Both the position numbers and the translations under genes were made by a program. 39,373 nt of DNA, taken from contig CATJCP010000101.1 of assembly GCA_949737515.1 (NCBI GenBank), positions 1 to 39,373 on the forward strand. The letters are read 5' to 3'. Below are positions 1-7,400 of this stretch, piece after piece. Source of the stretch: an uncultured Oscillospiraceae bacterium (GTDB taxonomy: Bacteria; Bacillota; Clostridia; Oscillospirales; Ruminococcaceae). How positions within the stretch are numbered: the first letter of the stretch is position 1; each line of letters begins with the position of its first letter. The notes beneath the pieces were generated by a model, which searched no databases, was not told the DNA's origin, and worked only from the letters and a program-made list of their open reading frames with translations.

Positions 1-9
1 AAGGGGGCC

Positions 10-1953
10 TTATTTAACTGACCTCCCTATTTTAAATTCCTCCCCGCTGATTCCCCACTTTTTCATTCTCCGCCACAATGTGGATGGATTGATGTGCAGC
101 ATCTGAGCGGCCAGTGTGCGGTTTCCGCCGCAGCTTCTCAAGGCCTGCTCCAGCTCCTCGGCCCGGGGATCCTTTAAAACAACTCGTTCCGCGCCAGCGT
201 GGTACGGGGGACATATGGGGGAAATTTCCTCCATGCACTCTTTCAAAAAGATTTCATCCACAATCCGCCGTGGGGTTGTCAGCACCAATTTTCGGCAGCA
301 GGCCTCCAATTCCGGCAGGTTTCCCGTCCATTCCCGGTTTTCCAGCCATCTTTCAGCCCCTCTGGTCAGCCGGATAAAGCGGGAAAACCGGTTTTGATAC
401 AGCTCTAAAAACCGGCGGACAAGCGGCAGAATATCCTCCTTCCTCTCCCGCAGCGGCGGAACCCGCACCGTCAGGGCACAGAGGGCATAGTACAGGCCAG
501 GCCGCAGGATTCCGCTGCCGGTGAGCTCCGCAGGTTCCCGGTCCTCGGATGCGATGACCCGCAGGCGGGCGGGAAAGGGGCGGCTTTCCCGTCCCCGCAG
601 CAGGACGCCTTGGGTCAGCAGCCGCTCCAGACGGTATTGGGCCTCTGGGCACAGAGCTCCCACCTGTTCCAGATAGAGGACGCCCCCCTCCGCGGCACCG
701 GCCCAGCCTTTGGAAACGATCCTGCCTTCCATGGTTTCAATTCCAAATATTGCCTCACACTGTTCCAGGGGATCGATGCAGCCGCAGGGGACAGCGGCAA
801 AGGGCTCTGCGGAAACGCTTCCATGGATGCATCGGGCAATGGTCTCCCGGCCGGTACCGGTTTCCCCCAGAAGGAGGACGGGAGCAGGCAGGGCGGCGGC
901 GTCCCTGGCCAGCCGCAGGGCCTTGTGATAGGCGGGAGAGACGGCCACCAGCTGTTCAAACCTAGGCCCGGCGGACTGCCCCCGGCGGTACAGCTCCCGG
1001 CGCAGCTGATTTTCCATTTCCTCCAGTCTCCGGCTATCGTGAAAGGAGAGAATGGCCCCGTCGGGACGTCCCTCCACCAAAACCGGCATCATTGAAGCGG
1101 CTAGGGCAGTTGTTCCAGCGGCAAGCACTGTCGAAAAAAGCTCTTCCCCTTTTTGGAGCACCTGGTCGATCTGCTCCTGGGGAAGGTCCGGAAACTGCTT
1201 CTGCAGGGGGACGCCTTCCAACTCCCGCTCCGATTTCCCTAAAAGGCGCTCGGCAGGGTGGTTTGCATGGGTAATCCTCCCATCCCCGCTGATGCGCAGC
1301 ACCCCGTTGTGGGTATTGTCCAGCAGGGCGCGGAACTGAGCCGTATTGCGCTTTTCCAGATCGCTGGCGTAGGCCACCTTCTCCGCCACCCGGAAGGCTT
1401 CTTCAATGGACTCTCTGCCCGACGCCAGGAACAAATGGGGCAGTCCCAAGCGCATCGCCTCCCGGCACACTGCATCCCCGCCGATGAGCAGCTGCGCGCC
1501 ATCAGCCCTTGCCCGGGCGGCGGCCCCAGCCAGCTGGGAGGGGTCTTCCACAAAATAGCTGCTGAGGAAAACACCGTAGAGGGCGTCAAAGGAGGACATA
1601 TCGCAGAACATATTGGCAAAGCCAACCACGGCGATTTTGGGGCGTTCTGCGGGGAGGAGGCTTTTGGCCTGAAGGATCAGGGACGCCATTTCCTGGCCGG
1701 TCAGGCTGATCTCCACCACAGGGACGGTGACAGCCCGCTTGATCAGGGAGGCCTGAACGCCCCGGGCAATGAGAATATCCGCCCCCTGTTCCACGGCCTG
1801 GCGGGCTTTTTCAGGGGCTTGGGAGGTTTCAATGGCCTGGACGGACAGGAGATGGGCGGAGGCGCCGTGGAGCTGGAGGATCTGTCGGGCAGCATCCTCT
1901 GCCTGCCTGACCATCTCCTCCCGGGGGACAAAGCATATCAGATTTACCGTCAA
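10..1953 (-). CDS. PrpR-like transcriptional regulator with degenerate AAA+ module
   Basis: 647 residues with the architecture of sigma-54 activators of the PrpR group: an N-terminal PrpR_N-like sensor (about 1-195), a PAS segment (about 205-310, 'LDNTHNGVLRIS'), an AAA+ region (about 335-560) and a C-terminal Fis-type helix-turn-helix (about 605-640, 'GGNRTLAAQMLHINPSTLWRRM'). The start is TTG at 1953, preceded by GGGAGGG. The AAA+ core is odd. Walker A reads GETGTGRE (about 363-370), with Arg in place of the catalytic Lys. Walker B reads LYLEQV instead of LFLDEI. The GAFTGA loop that contacts sigma-54 is absent: the stretch after 'AIFG' is unrelated. It therefore probably binds DNA without acting as a normal ATP-driven sigma-54 activator (inference). 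It lies 28 bp downstream of the YhcH-family gene on the same strand, so the two are likely cotranscribed. The ligand is unknown; PrpR_N domains in other proteins sense small carboxylates or acyl compounds. Confidence 0.85.
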   Translation of the reverse strand: MTVNLICFVPREEMVRQAEDAARQILQLHGASAHLLSVQAIETSQAPEKARQAVEQGADILIARGVQASLIKRAVTVPVVEISLTGQEMASLILQAKSLLPAERPKIAVVGFANMFCDMSSFDALYGVFLSSYFVEDPSQLAGAAARARADGAQLLIGGDAVCREAMRLGLPHLFLASGRESIEEAFRVAEKVAYASDLEKRNTAQFRALLDNTHNGVLRISGDGRITHANHPAERLLGKSERELEGVPLQKQFPDLPQEQIDQVLQKGEELFSTVLAAGTTALAASMMPVLVEGRPDGAILSFHDSRRLEEMENQLRRELYRRGQSAGPRFEQLVAVSPAYHKALRLARDAAALPAPVLLLGETGTGRETIARCIHGSVSAEPFAAVPCGCIDPLEQCEAIFGIETMEGRIVSKGWAGAAEGGVLYLEQVGALCPEAQYRLERLLTQGVLLRGRESRPFPARLRVIASEDREPAELTGSGILRPGLYYALCALTVRVPPLRERKEDILPLVRRFLELYQNRFSRFIRLTRGAERWLENREWTGNLPELEACCRKLVLTTPRRIVDEIFLKECMEEISPICPPYHAGAERVVLKDPRAEELEQALRSCGGNRTLAAQMLHINPSTLWRRMKKWGISGEEFKIGRSVK

Positions 1954-1981
1954 AATCCCTCCCTAATGGTATTGACAGAAC

Positions 1982-2434
1982 CTATATCTTTACCTTTACA
2001 ACGATTTTTTCGACCTCTCCGTCGCCTCTGTCCCTTGGTAGAAGCAGGGGCTTGTGGGCGTCGTGGGGAAACAGGAGCATAAACTCCCCGGCAGATACCT
2101 GGGCATAGTTTCCGTCTCCGCTATAAAAGGCAATGTCCCGTTCCGAAGAATAACGGATGGTCTCCTCCAAGGCGTCCACGGGGGCAAAGCCGATTACCTC
2201 TGTTCCGGATTTGATATACTGGATATCAATGTAATTGCGGTGGGCTTCCCATTTTGCCTGGGATAGGGTGAGCAGAGGCAGTTTTTGGACCATGGCGTAT
2301 ACGCTGCCGCAGATCTCGTATCTTCCCACAGGCAGTTCATCCTTGGCGTGCTGGGACAGGAAGGCAAAAGCTTCCTGAAACCCGGGATGAACGGGGAGGT
2401 ACAGAGAAGCATTTTCCAGGCGGTCAAAGATCAT
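1982..2434 (-). CDS. YhcH/YjgK/YiaL family protein (DUF386, cupin-like)
   Basis: 150 residues matching the YhcH/YjgK/YiaL (EbgC-like) family, a small beta-barrel family often found with sugar or sialic acid catabolic genes. Typical family signatures are visible: an N-terminal 'MIFDRLENASLY', a central 'WEAHRNYIDIQYIKSGTEVIGF', and a C-terminal 'GEFMLLFPHDAHKPLL' that supplies the usual metal-binding His/Glu residues. The ATG at 2434 is chosen over the upstream in-frame ATG at 2491 because AAAGGAG sits about 8 bases before it and the family begins here. It is the first gene of a likely two-gene unit with the PrpR-like regulator. The exact substrate is unknown; family members have been proposed to process free sugars. 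Confidence 0.9.
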   Translation of the reverse strand: MIFDRLENASLYLPVHPGFQEAFAFLSQHAKDELPVGRYEICGSVYAMVQKLPLLTLSQAKWEAHRNYIDIQYIKSGTEVIGFAPVDALEETIRYSSERDIAFYSGDGNYAQVSAGEFMLLFPHDAHKPLLLPRDRGDGEVEKIVVKVKI

Positions 2435-2505
2435 AGTGAAAATCTCCTTTTGAGTGATGATAAAAGGACGGTTTGCCTTGATAACAGGCAAAGGTATACA
2501 AATTT

Positions 2506-2534
2506 ATTATACTACAACTTTAACCCTGTGTCCA
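2506..2534 (-). promoter_or_regulatory. Promoter for the YhcH-family/PrpR-like unit
   Basis: On the minus strand, a -35 TGGACA (2529-2534) and a -10 TATAAT (2506-2511) are separated by exactly 17 bases, 72 bases upstream of the ATG at 2434. Confidence 0.65.
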
Positions 2535-2544
2535 TTGCGCATCC

Positions 2545-2573
2545 TTGACGGACAATTGCATTCATGCTATGCT
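2545..2573 (+). promoter_or_regulatory. Promoter for the 218-residue membrane protein
   Basis: TTGACG (2545-2550) and TATGCT (2568-2573) with a 17-base spacer, 36 bases before the ATG at 2610. It is divergent from the promoter at 2506-2534; the two -35 boxes lie only 10 bases apart, so the same proteins could control both. Confidence 0.6.
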
Positions 2574-2609
2574 TTTGGATATCAGAACCAAAAATGGAGG
2601 TACTATACT

Positions 2610-3266
2610 ATGAGGAGATATCATCTGAGATTTGACATATGGTTCAGCCTTCTGATGGCATTTCTGGCGGGAATAGGTGTTGAATGGCTTCTGGAACGGT
2701 TTGTCATAGACTCTGCCTATGACAGCTACTATGCAGAAAAGGTAATTGCCGATGGAGAGATCGGCGGTCAGGCGGGGGAGGACGCGTTCCGGGCCCAAAG
2801 TGTGGGGGATATGCAAAACCACGAGACCTTTACCATCGTTGTAGAGGGTATCAAATATTACAACGAAGGCGGGGCCTTTGGCGGGGACGGATATTGGAAC
2901 ATCATCCCTCTGGCTTCCGGCGAGAGGATAGCGGCCCAGCTGAACAATGACGCCATCCAGCACACAGGGGAGAGCATATACCAGGGGGACTCCATCCTGC
3001 CCCTGGGCCGCCTTGTGGAAGAACCGCTGGACGAGACCCTCGCCGAAACGCTTCAAAGGTTTGACATCACCCGGACAGACCTGTATATTGATATGAAGGG
3101 CGAGGGTGGCCCTATCACCAAGCAGAGCTTTGAGGAGGACGCAACCCTGGCGGCGCAGCTGATCATCGGGGCGGCGGTATTTGCAGTGGTCCACACCCTG
3201 GGCTCAAAATTTGGGATTTTTCCGGCTTTCTTCCGCTTCCGAAAAAGGGATGAGGAGGAAGAGTGA
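2610..3266 (+). CDS. Membrane protein of unknown function, two TM segments
   Basis: 218 residues, not recognised. The start at 2610 is preceded by TGGAGG with a 9-10 base gap. Visible features: a short basic N-terminus (MRRYHLRFD), one transmembrane helix (about 9-28), an acidic extracytoplasmic region of about 150 residues rich in Gly, Glu and Asp, a second hydrophobic helix near the C-terminus (about 177-195, 'AAQLIIGAAVFAVVHTLG'), and a highly charged tail ending in Glu residues (RKRDEEEE). The two-helix layout with a folded outer domain would suit a sensor or a partner of another membrane protein, but nothing in the neighbourhood identifies it. No lipobox or catalytic motif was found. Confidence 0.75.
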   Translation: MRRYHLRFDIWFSLLMAFLAGIGVEWLLERFVIDSAYDSYYAEKVIADGEIGGQAGEDAFRAQSVGDMQNHETFTIVVEGIKYYNEGGAFGGDGYWNIIPLASGERIAAQLNNDAIQHTGESIYQGDSILPLGRLVEEPLDETLAETLQRFDITRTDLYIDMKGEGGPITKQSFEEDATLAAQLIIGAAVFAVVHTLGSKFGIFPAFFRFRKRDEEEE

Positions 3267-3311
3267 ATCCGGATACGCAGGACCATTGGCTGCCTGTTCA
3301 CGCCTATCGGC

Positions 3312-4193
3312 TTATCCTTTCTTCCAATACGTCCATTTCTCTGCGGGCTTATAGCCGATTTTTTGATAGAACTCATTAAATCCACCGGTCATATGGGTCG
3401 CGCCTAATTTTTTTGTTTTGCGGTACATTTCTGATAATGCCGCAGCCGCCAAACCTCTGTTCCGGTACTCCGGAATGGTGCAAAGGGGTTCCATATAAGC
3501 CAATTTATTTTGGGGCACCCACCACATTCCCGCGTAGCATGCGTACTCCCCTTGTTCGTCCGCGATTATGACGTCAAGCTCCATCGTTGCGTGGGGGGCT
3601 ACCTGCCTCTGGTATTCGTTTTGTTCATACTGATGGGCCCATGCCCCTTCGGCTTCCTCATGGTTAAAGCCTTTCCAGCAGCACTTGCCTATCTTATCCA
3701 TGTCATATTCTTCCGGTTTCGCAAAATGGAAGCCCTCCGGCAGGGGGTAGTCCAATACGTCCTCAAAATCGAATTGCATATCGGTCCGCTCGCAAACTGA
3801 ATAGTATCCCAGCTCTTTTGCAGCATTGATCAGCGCGGTTTGTCCGCCAAAGAGGATCAGCCGCCTTTCTCCGTTCCTTTGGGGCATATGTTCATCCGCA
3901 TAGGCCATCATCTCCGAGGAAAGCTCTTCATATCCCGGTTTTAGGCTGAAATAGATATCCATTATAGGGTCTTCATAAAAACAAAATGCCACAATCTCGC
4001 CGTTATCCTCCCAGATTCGGTTCTTATAGGAGTAGGATATGTCCATCCACCTGGCAAACGACGAAAAGGCATATTCAAAAAATGGCGCCGGCACACCGTT
4101 GCGCCAATCCCTTTCGTAGATGTCCAGCATAAACTGATAAATTCTTCCACAGTCGCTGAATACACTGAATTGTCTTGTCAAAATATTTTTCAT
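3312..4193 (-). CDS. GNAT family N-acetyltransferase
   Basis: 293 residues. The C-terminal third carries the GNAT acetyl-CoA motif A ('LCTIPEYRNRGLAAAAL'; Arg-x-x-Gly-Leu-Ala) and a following segment ending 'GFNEFYQKIGYKPAEKWTYW', typical of the beta6-beta7 end of the fold. The N-terminal half looks like a second, degenerate GNAT repeat ('SYKNRIWEDNGEIVAFCFYEDP'), giving the longer two-domain form of the family. The start at 4193 is supported by GAAGGAG about 9 bases upstream. It has its own promoter and lies alone. The acceptor substrate cannot be told from sequence. It would act in the cytoplasm. Confidence 0.85.
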   Translation of the reverse strand: MKNILTRQFSVFSDCGRIYQFMLDIYERDWRNGVPAPFFEYAFSSFARWMDISYSYKNRIWEDNGEIVAFCFYEDPIMDIYFSLKPGYEELSSEMMAYADEHMPQRNGERRLILFGGQTALINAAKELGYYSVCERTDMQFDFEDVLDYPLPEGFHFAKPEEYDMDKIGKCCWKGFNHEEAEGAWAHQYEQNEYQRQVAPHATMELDVIIADEQGEYACYAGMWWVPQNKLAYMEPLCTIPEYRNRGLAAAALSEMYRKTKKLGATHMTGGFNEFYQKIGYKPAEKWTYWKKG

Positions 4194-4228
4194 TTGTCTT
4201 TACTCCTTCCGTTTTGGGGTGCACTACC

Positions 4229-4257
4229 ATTATATAAACCTTATGGCAGACTCACAA
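4229..4257 (-). promoter_or_regulatory. Promoter for the GNAT gene
   Basis: Minus strand TTGTGA (4252-4257) and TATAAT (4229-4234), 17-base spacer, 35 bases before the ATG. Confidence 0.6.
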
Positions 4258-4289
4258 GTAGACAAAATGGTTATAATGAAACTTACTGC

Positions 4290-4325
4290 AAAAGACGCCT
4301 GTGTTGTATCCACAGGCGTCTTTTG
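4290..4325 (-). terminator. Rho-independent terminator after the CD3324-type gene
   Basis: A perfect inverted repeat, arms AAAAGACGCCTGTG and CACAGGCGTCTTTT around a short loop, placed just past the stop codon of the minus-strand gene at 4327. The A-run and T-run flanks make it potentially bidirectional, and it would shield the GNAT promoter. Confidence 0.85.
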
Positions 4326-4326
4326 A

Positions 4327-4584
4327 TTATCCGTATACTATTTTTTTGATGGTGCTATCCGCCAGACCGTATTGATTGGCCAAAGCGTCTATGGAAGATC
4401 CCAATTGAAAAAGTTTTTGGATTTCCTTGTTTCTCTCTTGATAGAATGCCCGTGAACCATTAACCGCTCCCCATTCTTTTTTTGAGGAGGCCTTTGGGAT
4501 ATATAGGATCTCTCCATCGACATATGTTTGAAGCTCTTTCAACAGTGGTTCCGGCAATATTTCTGCTGCGTTTATATATTTCAT
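4327..4584 (-). CDS. CD3324-family small DNA-binding protein (Mor/HTH-like)
   Basis: 85 residues resembling the clostridial CD3324 family. The N-terminal half ('MKYINAAEILPEPLLKELQTYVDGEILYIPK') is followed by a C-terminal helix-turn-helix ('RNKEIQKLFQLGSSIDALANQYGLADSTIKKIVYG'), like Mor-type regulators. The start at 4584 is chosen because GGAGCGG precedes it and the family starts with MKY; an in-frame ATG at 4641 has no good ribosome site. It probably regulates transcription in the cytoplasm. A perfect 9-bp palindrome lies just upstream (4597-4620), and a tiny reading frame with a 13-bp hairpin lies further upstream; see those entries. A terminator follows immediately. Confidence 0.8.
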   Translation of the reverse strand: MKYINAAEILPEPLLKELQTYVDGEILYIPKASSKKEWGAVNGSRAFYQERNKEIQKLFQLGSSIDALANQYGLADSTIKKIVYG

Positions 4585-4596
4585 CTTTACCGCTCC

Positions 4597-4620
4597 ATAT
4601 TTATTTAAAATAATAAATAT
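4597..4620. promoter_or_regulatory. AT-rich perfect palindrome upstream of CD3324-type gene
   Basis: Arms ATATTTATT (4597-4605) and AATAAATAT (4612-4620) around a 6-base loop. The palindrome ends 13 bases before the ATG at 4584. It could be an autoregulatory operator or a leader hairpin; no experimental support. Confidence 0.45.
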
Positions 4621-4653
4621 AGCGCAGAAACAGCAGAACATATAGCTTTATTC

Positions 4654-4693
4654 GCCCATACAGAATTCTATATGTCCGCTATTCTGCATGGGC
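4654..4693. promoter_or_regulatory. 13-bp hairpin in leader of CD3324-type gene
   Basis: Arms GCCCATACAGAAT (4654-4666) and ATTCTGCATGGGC (4681-4693) pair with a single mismatch around a 14-base loop. On the minus strand it overlaps the 3' end of a possible 15-codon leader peptide. There is no T-run, so it is not a simple terminator; a translational or transcriptional attenuator is possible. Confidence 0.4.
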
Positions 4694-4726
4694 AAAGAGG
4701 TTCAACGCTTGTGCCCTTCTCCTCAT
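4679..4726 (-). CDS. Possible 15-residue leader peptide
   Basis: ATG at 4726 follows a strong AAAGGAG with a 9-base gap and opens a 15-codon frame (MRRRAQALNLFAHAE) ending TAG at 4679. Its last codons form one arm of the 13-bp hairpin at 4654-4693, the layout seen in leader-peptide attenuators. It could also be chance or the truncated start of a lost gene. Speculative. Confidence 0.3.
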   Translation of the reverse strand: MRRRAQALNLFAHAE

Positions 4727-4841
4727 AGGGATCACTCCTTTCTTGTGCATTATCTCTTATACGAATCCCTAATTTTTTATCATTCTATAAATGGGCCAGA
4801 GGAACAGCGCGAAGTGCCAGACGATTGGCGGACATTCTTGA

Positions 4842-5777
4842 TTATAAAAGCTCCGTTATCTGCAGCGCTCCCTTTTCCAGCAGAAATTCCGGCTGATAGG
4901 AGAGCTTGGCCTTCCGGAGCCCCTCGTCCCCCGCGTCATCCTCCCGGTTGATATAGGCGAAGCCCTTGGCAAAATGCTCCACCATCTGTTGGTTGATAAT
5001 GGCATAGGCCCCATTGATCTGTCCAAAGGCCTTTTCAAAATGCATCACAAAGGTGTCCTCCGTGATGGGCTCCCCAATGGAAAAGGCGACAACCTGTCCG
5101 GCCCGTTCCCCGGAGAGCAGGCGGATCAGCCCTCCGGAAAGGCGAAGCTCTTCCATCAGTTCCAAGGCGCGGCGGACTGTCCGCGATTCCTGTTCTAAAC
5201 CGATATCCCGTTCGTCCCCGTACCGGTTTTCGTTTTCCCAGGCCGTCAACATGGCGAGGCATTCTCCCCGGTTTTCCGGGCCAATCTCCTCAAAGGCCCA
5301 TTCGTTTTCCGCCATAAAACGGTTTAGATGGTTTTTTTTGCTGTGGAGCTTCTTGCCTGAAAGGGTTCGAAGCTTTTCTGCAGGATAGATATAATCAGCC
5401 AGTTCCCGCTTCCACTGGATGTCCTCCAAATGGGGGAGGAGATCTTTTACGGTATCCAGCACTTCGCTGGTCAGGTGGAGGCGGAGGGGCGTCCCCTGGT
5501 TCCTGGCATGGCGGAGCATGATTTCCAGGACCTCCCGCCTCCGGCCTCCTCCGCCGTCGCCTATGGGCAGATAGTAAGAATATAGGGTGGGGTGGGGGTA
5601 ACAGACGATGGCCATGCCGTTTTGAATGGTATAGGCTGCCGGATACTGTTCTGACCAGAGGTACAGAGACGCAAAAGAGCTGTTGCAGTCCCTCCACGGG
5701 GTCTTTTGAAAATAAGGAGTCAGAATGTCCCGGTCCTGCAGGGTGATCGGCTTAAATGTTAGGGTGCTGGTACTCAT
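4842..5777 (-). CDS. DUF2156 / LPG-synthase C-terminal-like acyltransferase
   Basis: 311 residues of the DUF2156 family, a double-GNAT fold related to the catalytic part of phosphatidylglycerol lysyltransferase (MprF). Typical family segments are seen: 'RDILTPYFQKTPWRDCNSSFASLYLW' near the N-terminus, 'LSGKKLHSKKNHLNRFM' in the middle, and 'MHFEKAFGQINGAYAIINQQMVEHF' plus 'YINREDDAGDEGLRKAKLSYQPEFLLEK' at the C-terminus. There are no transmembrane helices, so this is the stand-alone soluble form; its amino-acyl or acyl acceptor is unknown. The start at 5777 is preceded by AAGGAAGG. It has its own promoter with an operator-like palindrome at the transcript start. Confidence 0.85.
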   Translation of the reverse strand: MSTSTLTFKPITLQDRDILTPYFQKTPWRDCNSSFASLYLWSEQYPAAYTIQNGMAIVCYPHPTLYSYYLPIGDGGGGRRREVLEIMLRHARNQGTPLRLHLTSEVLDTVKDLLPHLEDIQWKRELADYIYPAEKLRTLSGKKLHSKKNHLNRFMAENEWAFEEIGPENRGECLAMLTAWENENRYGDERDIGLEQESRTVRRALELMEELRLSGGLIRLLSGERAGQVVAFSIGEPITEDTFVMHFEKAFGQINGAYAIINQQMVEHFAKGFAYINREDDAGDEGLRKAKLSYQPEFLLEKGALQITELL

Positions 5778-5801
5778 AAAGGGAAACCTTCCTTAATCCT
5801 G

Positions 5802-5820
5802 GTATACCTTTTGGGTATAC
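5802..5820. promoter_or_regulatory. Operator-like palindrome, GTATACC-N5-GGTATAC
   Basis: Perfect 7-bp arms (5802-5808 and 5814-5820), followed by a third GGTATA copy at 5824-5829. They lie just downstream of the minus-strand -10 box at 5839, where a repressor would block transcription of the DUF2156 gene. The regulator is unknown. Confidence 0.5.
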
Positions 5821-5838
5821 GTTGGTATATTCGTTGTT

Positions 5839-5867
5839 AGTATGCTCTATTTCGGAGAATTTGTCAA
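5839..5867 (-). promoter_or_regulatory. Promoter for the DUF2156 gene
   Basis: Minus strand TTGACA (5862-5867) and CATACT (5839-5844) with a 17-base spacer. Confidence 0.65.
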
Positions 5868-5903
5868 GGATTGGAAAGGAATTTTTTCCGGAGGAACGGC
5901 CCC

Positions 5904-5932
5904 TTGACTTTATTTGGCCGGGCGGGTAAACT
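5904..5932 (+). promoter_or_regulatory. Promoter for the YitT gene
   Basis: TTGACT (5904-5909) and TAAACT (5927-5932), 17-base spacer, 37 bases before the ATG at 5970. Confidence 0.55.
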
Positions 5933-5969
5933 ATTACCAACACACATTTTAGAAATGAGGTTTTATATC

Positions 5970-6632
5970 ATGTCCATTCTGGCGCGCTTCTCCCAGGAGC
6001 GCCGGCGGCTGTTTCCGCTGCCAAAAGTCCTGTTGATCCTCGCCGGTTCAGCGATCCTTTCCTTTGGCATTTACAACATTCACCGCCAGACCGGGATTAC
6101 CGAGGGCGGCGTTTTGGGGATGCTCCTGCTGCTCAACCACTGGGTTGGACTGTCTCCGTCCATTCTCTCCCCCATTCTGGATGCTGTCTGCTATACGCTG
6201 GGTTTCCGGTTCCTGGGAAAGGATTTTTTGAAGACGTCCATCTTTTCGACCCTCTGCTTTGCGGGGTTCTCCCGGCTGTGGGAGTCCTTCCCCCCGGTGA
6301 TCCCAGATCTGTCCCCCCATCCCCTTGCTGCCGCCATTTTGGGCGGATTGTTTGTGGGATTCGGCTGCGGCTTGGTGATCCGGCAGGGAGGGTCCAGCGG
6401 CGGGGACGATGCGCTGGCGTTGGTCATCTCCAAGCTCGCCCGATGCAGGATCTCCCGGGCCTATCTCGCCACCGATCTGACCGTGCTGCTCCTGTCCCTG
6501 AGCTACATCCCTTTTCAGAGGATCGCCTTTTCGCTCATCACTGTCACCCTTTCCTCCCTGCTCATCGATTTTGTACAGGGGGCGGGCAAGGGGAAAAGCG
6601 CTGTCCGGAAGGATGCGCTCTCCGCTGAATAA
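5970..6632 (+). CDS. YitT family membrane protein
   Basis: 220 residues of the YitT family, with about five or six transmembrane helices. Family signatures: 'ILSFGIYNIHRQTGITEGGVLGMLLLLNHWVGLSPSI', and 'GLFVGFGCGLVIRQGGSSGGDDALALVISK', the Gly-rich loop with GGxDxxA that defines the family. Most family members are about 280 residues and end in a soluble DUF2179 domain; this one stops after the last helix (a basic tail), so it is the short form. The start at 5970 has ATGAGG 9 bases upstream; an in-frame ATG at 5955 is possible but has no ribosome site. Function of the family is not settled. It is followed by the redox cassette after 77 bases, which may be read through. Confidence 0.88.
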   Translation: MSILARFSQERRRLFPLPKVLLILAGSAILSFGIYNIHRQTGITEGGVLGMLLLLNHWVGLSPSILSPILDAVCYTLGFRFLGKDFLKTSIFSTLCFAGFSRLWESFPPVIPDLSPHPLAAAILGGLFVGFGCGLVIRQGGSSGGDDALALVISKLARCRISRAYLATDLTVLLLSLSYIPFQRIAFSLITVTLSSLLIDFVQGAGKGKSAVRKDALSAE

Positions 6633-6709
6633 CAAGGGGACAGGATCCCACATTGTTGATGGTTATAAAAACTATTTCAAGTCAATTTTTAAGGAGGAGA
6701 AGCTTTCTT

Positions 6710-7264
6710 ATGAAAAAAATTTTTTTCCTCATCCTTGCCGGTGTGGTCATGTTCTCTGCCCTTGGAGGCTGTAAGGACGCCGGGCAGGCCGATGGCAGCA
6801 GCGGAGGCCTTCGGGAATTTCAGGCCGTCACCCTGGACGGCGGCAGTTTTTCCCAGGACGATATTGGGGATAAGGATCTGACTGTCATCAATTTCTGGGG
6901 AACATTCTGCGGCCCTTGTCTTGACGAAATGCCGGACCTTGCGGACTTTGCCAAGGCGCTGCCGGAAAATATCCAGTTTATTACCGTCTGTGTGGACGGT
7001 GAGGGCGATCCGGAGAGCGCCAAGCTGATCCTATGGGAGGCGGGATATGAGGGGGAAACCCTGATCAGCGGAGACGGGGATTTTGAGAACCTCTTAGCCG
7101 CAGTCCAAGCCATACCCACCACCGTTTTTGTGGATTCCGAAGGTTCCCTGGTGGGGGAAGCCATTGTCGGCGGCGGACATAAGGACCTGTCCCAGGTCTT
7201 CCTGGATGGGGTAAACAAAGCCCTGAAGGAGGGCGGAAAAGAGGAGATCAGCCTTGAAGGATAG
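6710..7264 (+). CDS. TlpA-like thioredoxin-fold lipoprotein
   Basis: 184 residues. A lipoprotein signal peptide (MKKIFFLILAGVVMFSALGGC, lipobox Cys21) anchors it outside the membrane. The thioredoxin/TlpA fold follows, with the redox motif CGPC at Cys67-Cys70 in 'NFWGTFCGPCLDEMPDL', the cis-Pro segment 'AIPTTVFVDSEG' and a C-terminal 'GGGHKDLSQVFLDGVNKAL'. It should be a surface thiol-disulfide oxidoreductase. The start at 6710 is set by AAGGAGGAG 9 bases upstream and by the signal peptide. The next gene (CXXC mini-protein) begins inside its last codons, and a polytopic 4Fe-4S protein follows, so all three form one translationally coupled unit. Electrons could pass from the 4Fe-4S protein to this lipoprotein (inference). 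Confidence 0.9.
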   Translation: MKKIFFLILAGVVMFSALGGCKDAGQADGSSGGLREFQAVTLDGGSFSQDDIGDKDLTVINFWGTFCGPCLDEMPDLADFAKALPENIQFITVCVDGEGDPESAKLILWEAGYEGETLISGDGDFENLLAAVQAIPTTVFVDSEGSLVGEAIVGGGHKDLSQVFLDGVNKALKEGGKEEISLEG

Positions 7265-7400
7265 GACGGTTCTGCTGGCGAGATATGGCCTTTTGGCGGC
7301 GGCAGCGGTCTTTATCGCCGTCGGGCTGCTCCGCCGGGAACATTTGGGGGTTATGGAAAAGGCGGTGAGGATATGTCTGGAATGCATCGGAATCGGATAA
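7254..7400 (+). CDS. CD1871A-family CXXC motif mini-protein
   Basis: 48 residues. The start is TTG at 7254, with GAGGAG at 7241-7246 (7-base gap), so it overlaps the end of the TlpA-like gene by 11 bases; its own end overlaps the start of the 4Fe-4S gene. The protein is a basic N-terminus, one hydrophobic helix (about 6-25, 'LLARYGLLAAAAVFIAVGLL') and a conserved C-terminal tail 'VMEKAVRICLECIGIG' holding the CXXC motif (CLEC). That tail matches the CD1871A family named from Clostridioides difficile, as I recall it. The cysteines lie next to the membrane and could carry thiols between the TlpA-like protein and the 4Fe-4S protein (inference). Its small size makes it easy to miss. Confidence 0.85.
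   Translation: MKDRTVLLARYGLLAAAAVFIAVGLLRREHLGVMEKAVRICLECIGIG

Noticed and set aside
1258..2082. Long open frame on the plus strand opposite the PrpR-like gene
   Set aside because: Antisense shadow of a well-supported gene; no ribosome site and no family resemblance.
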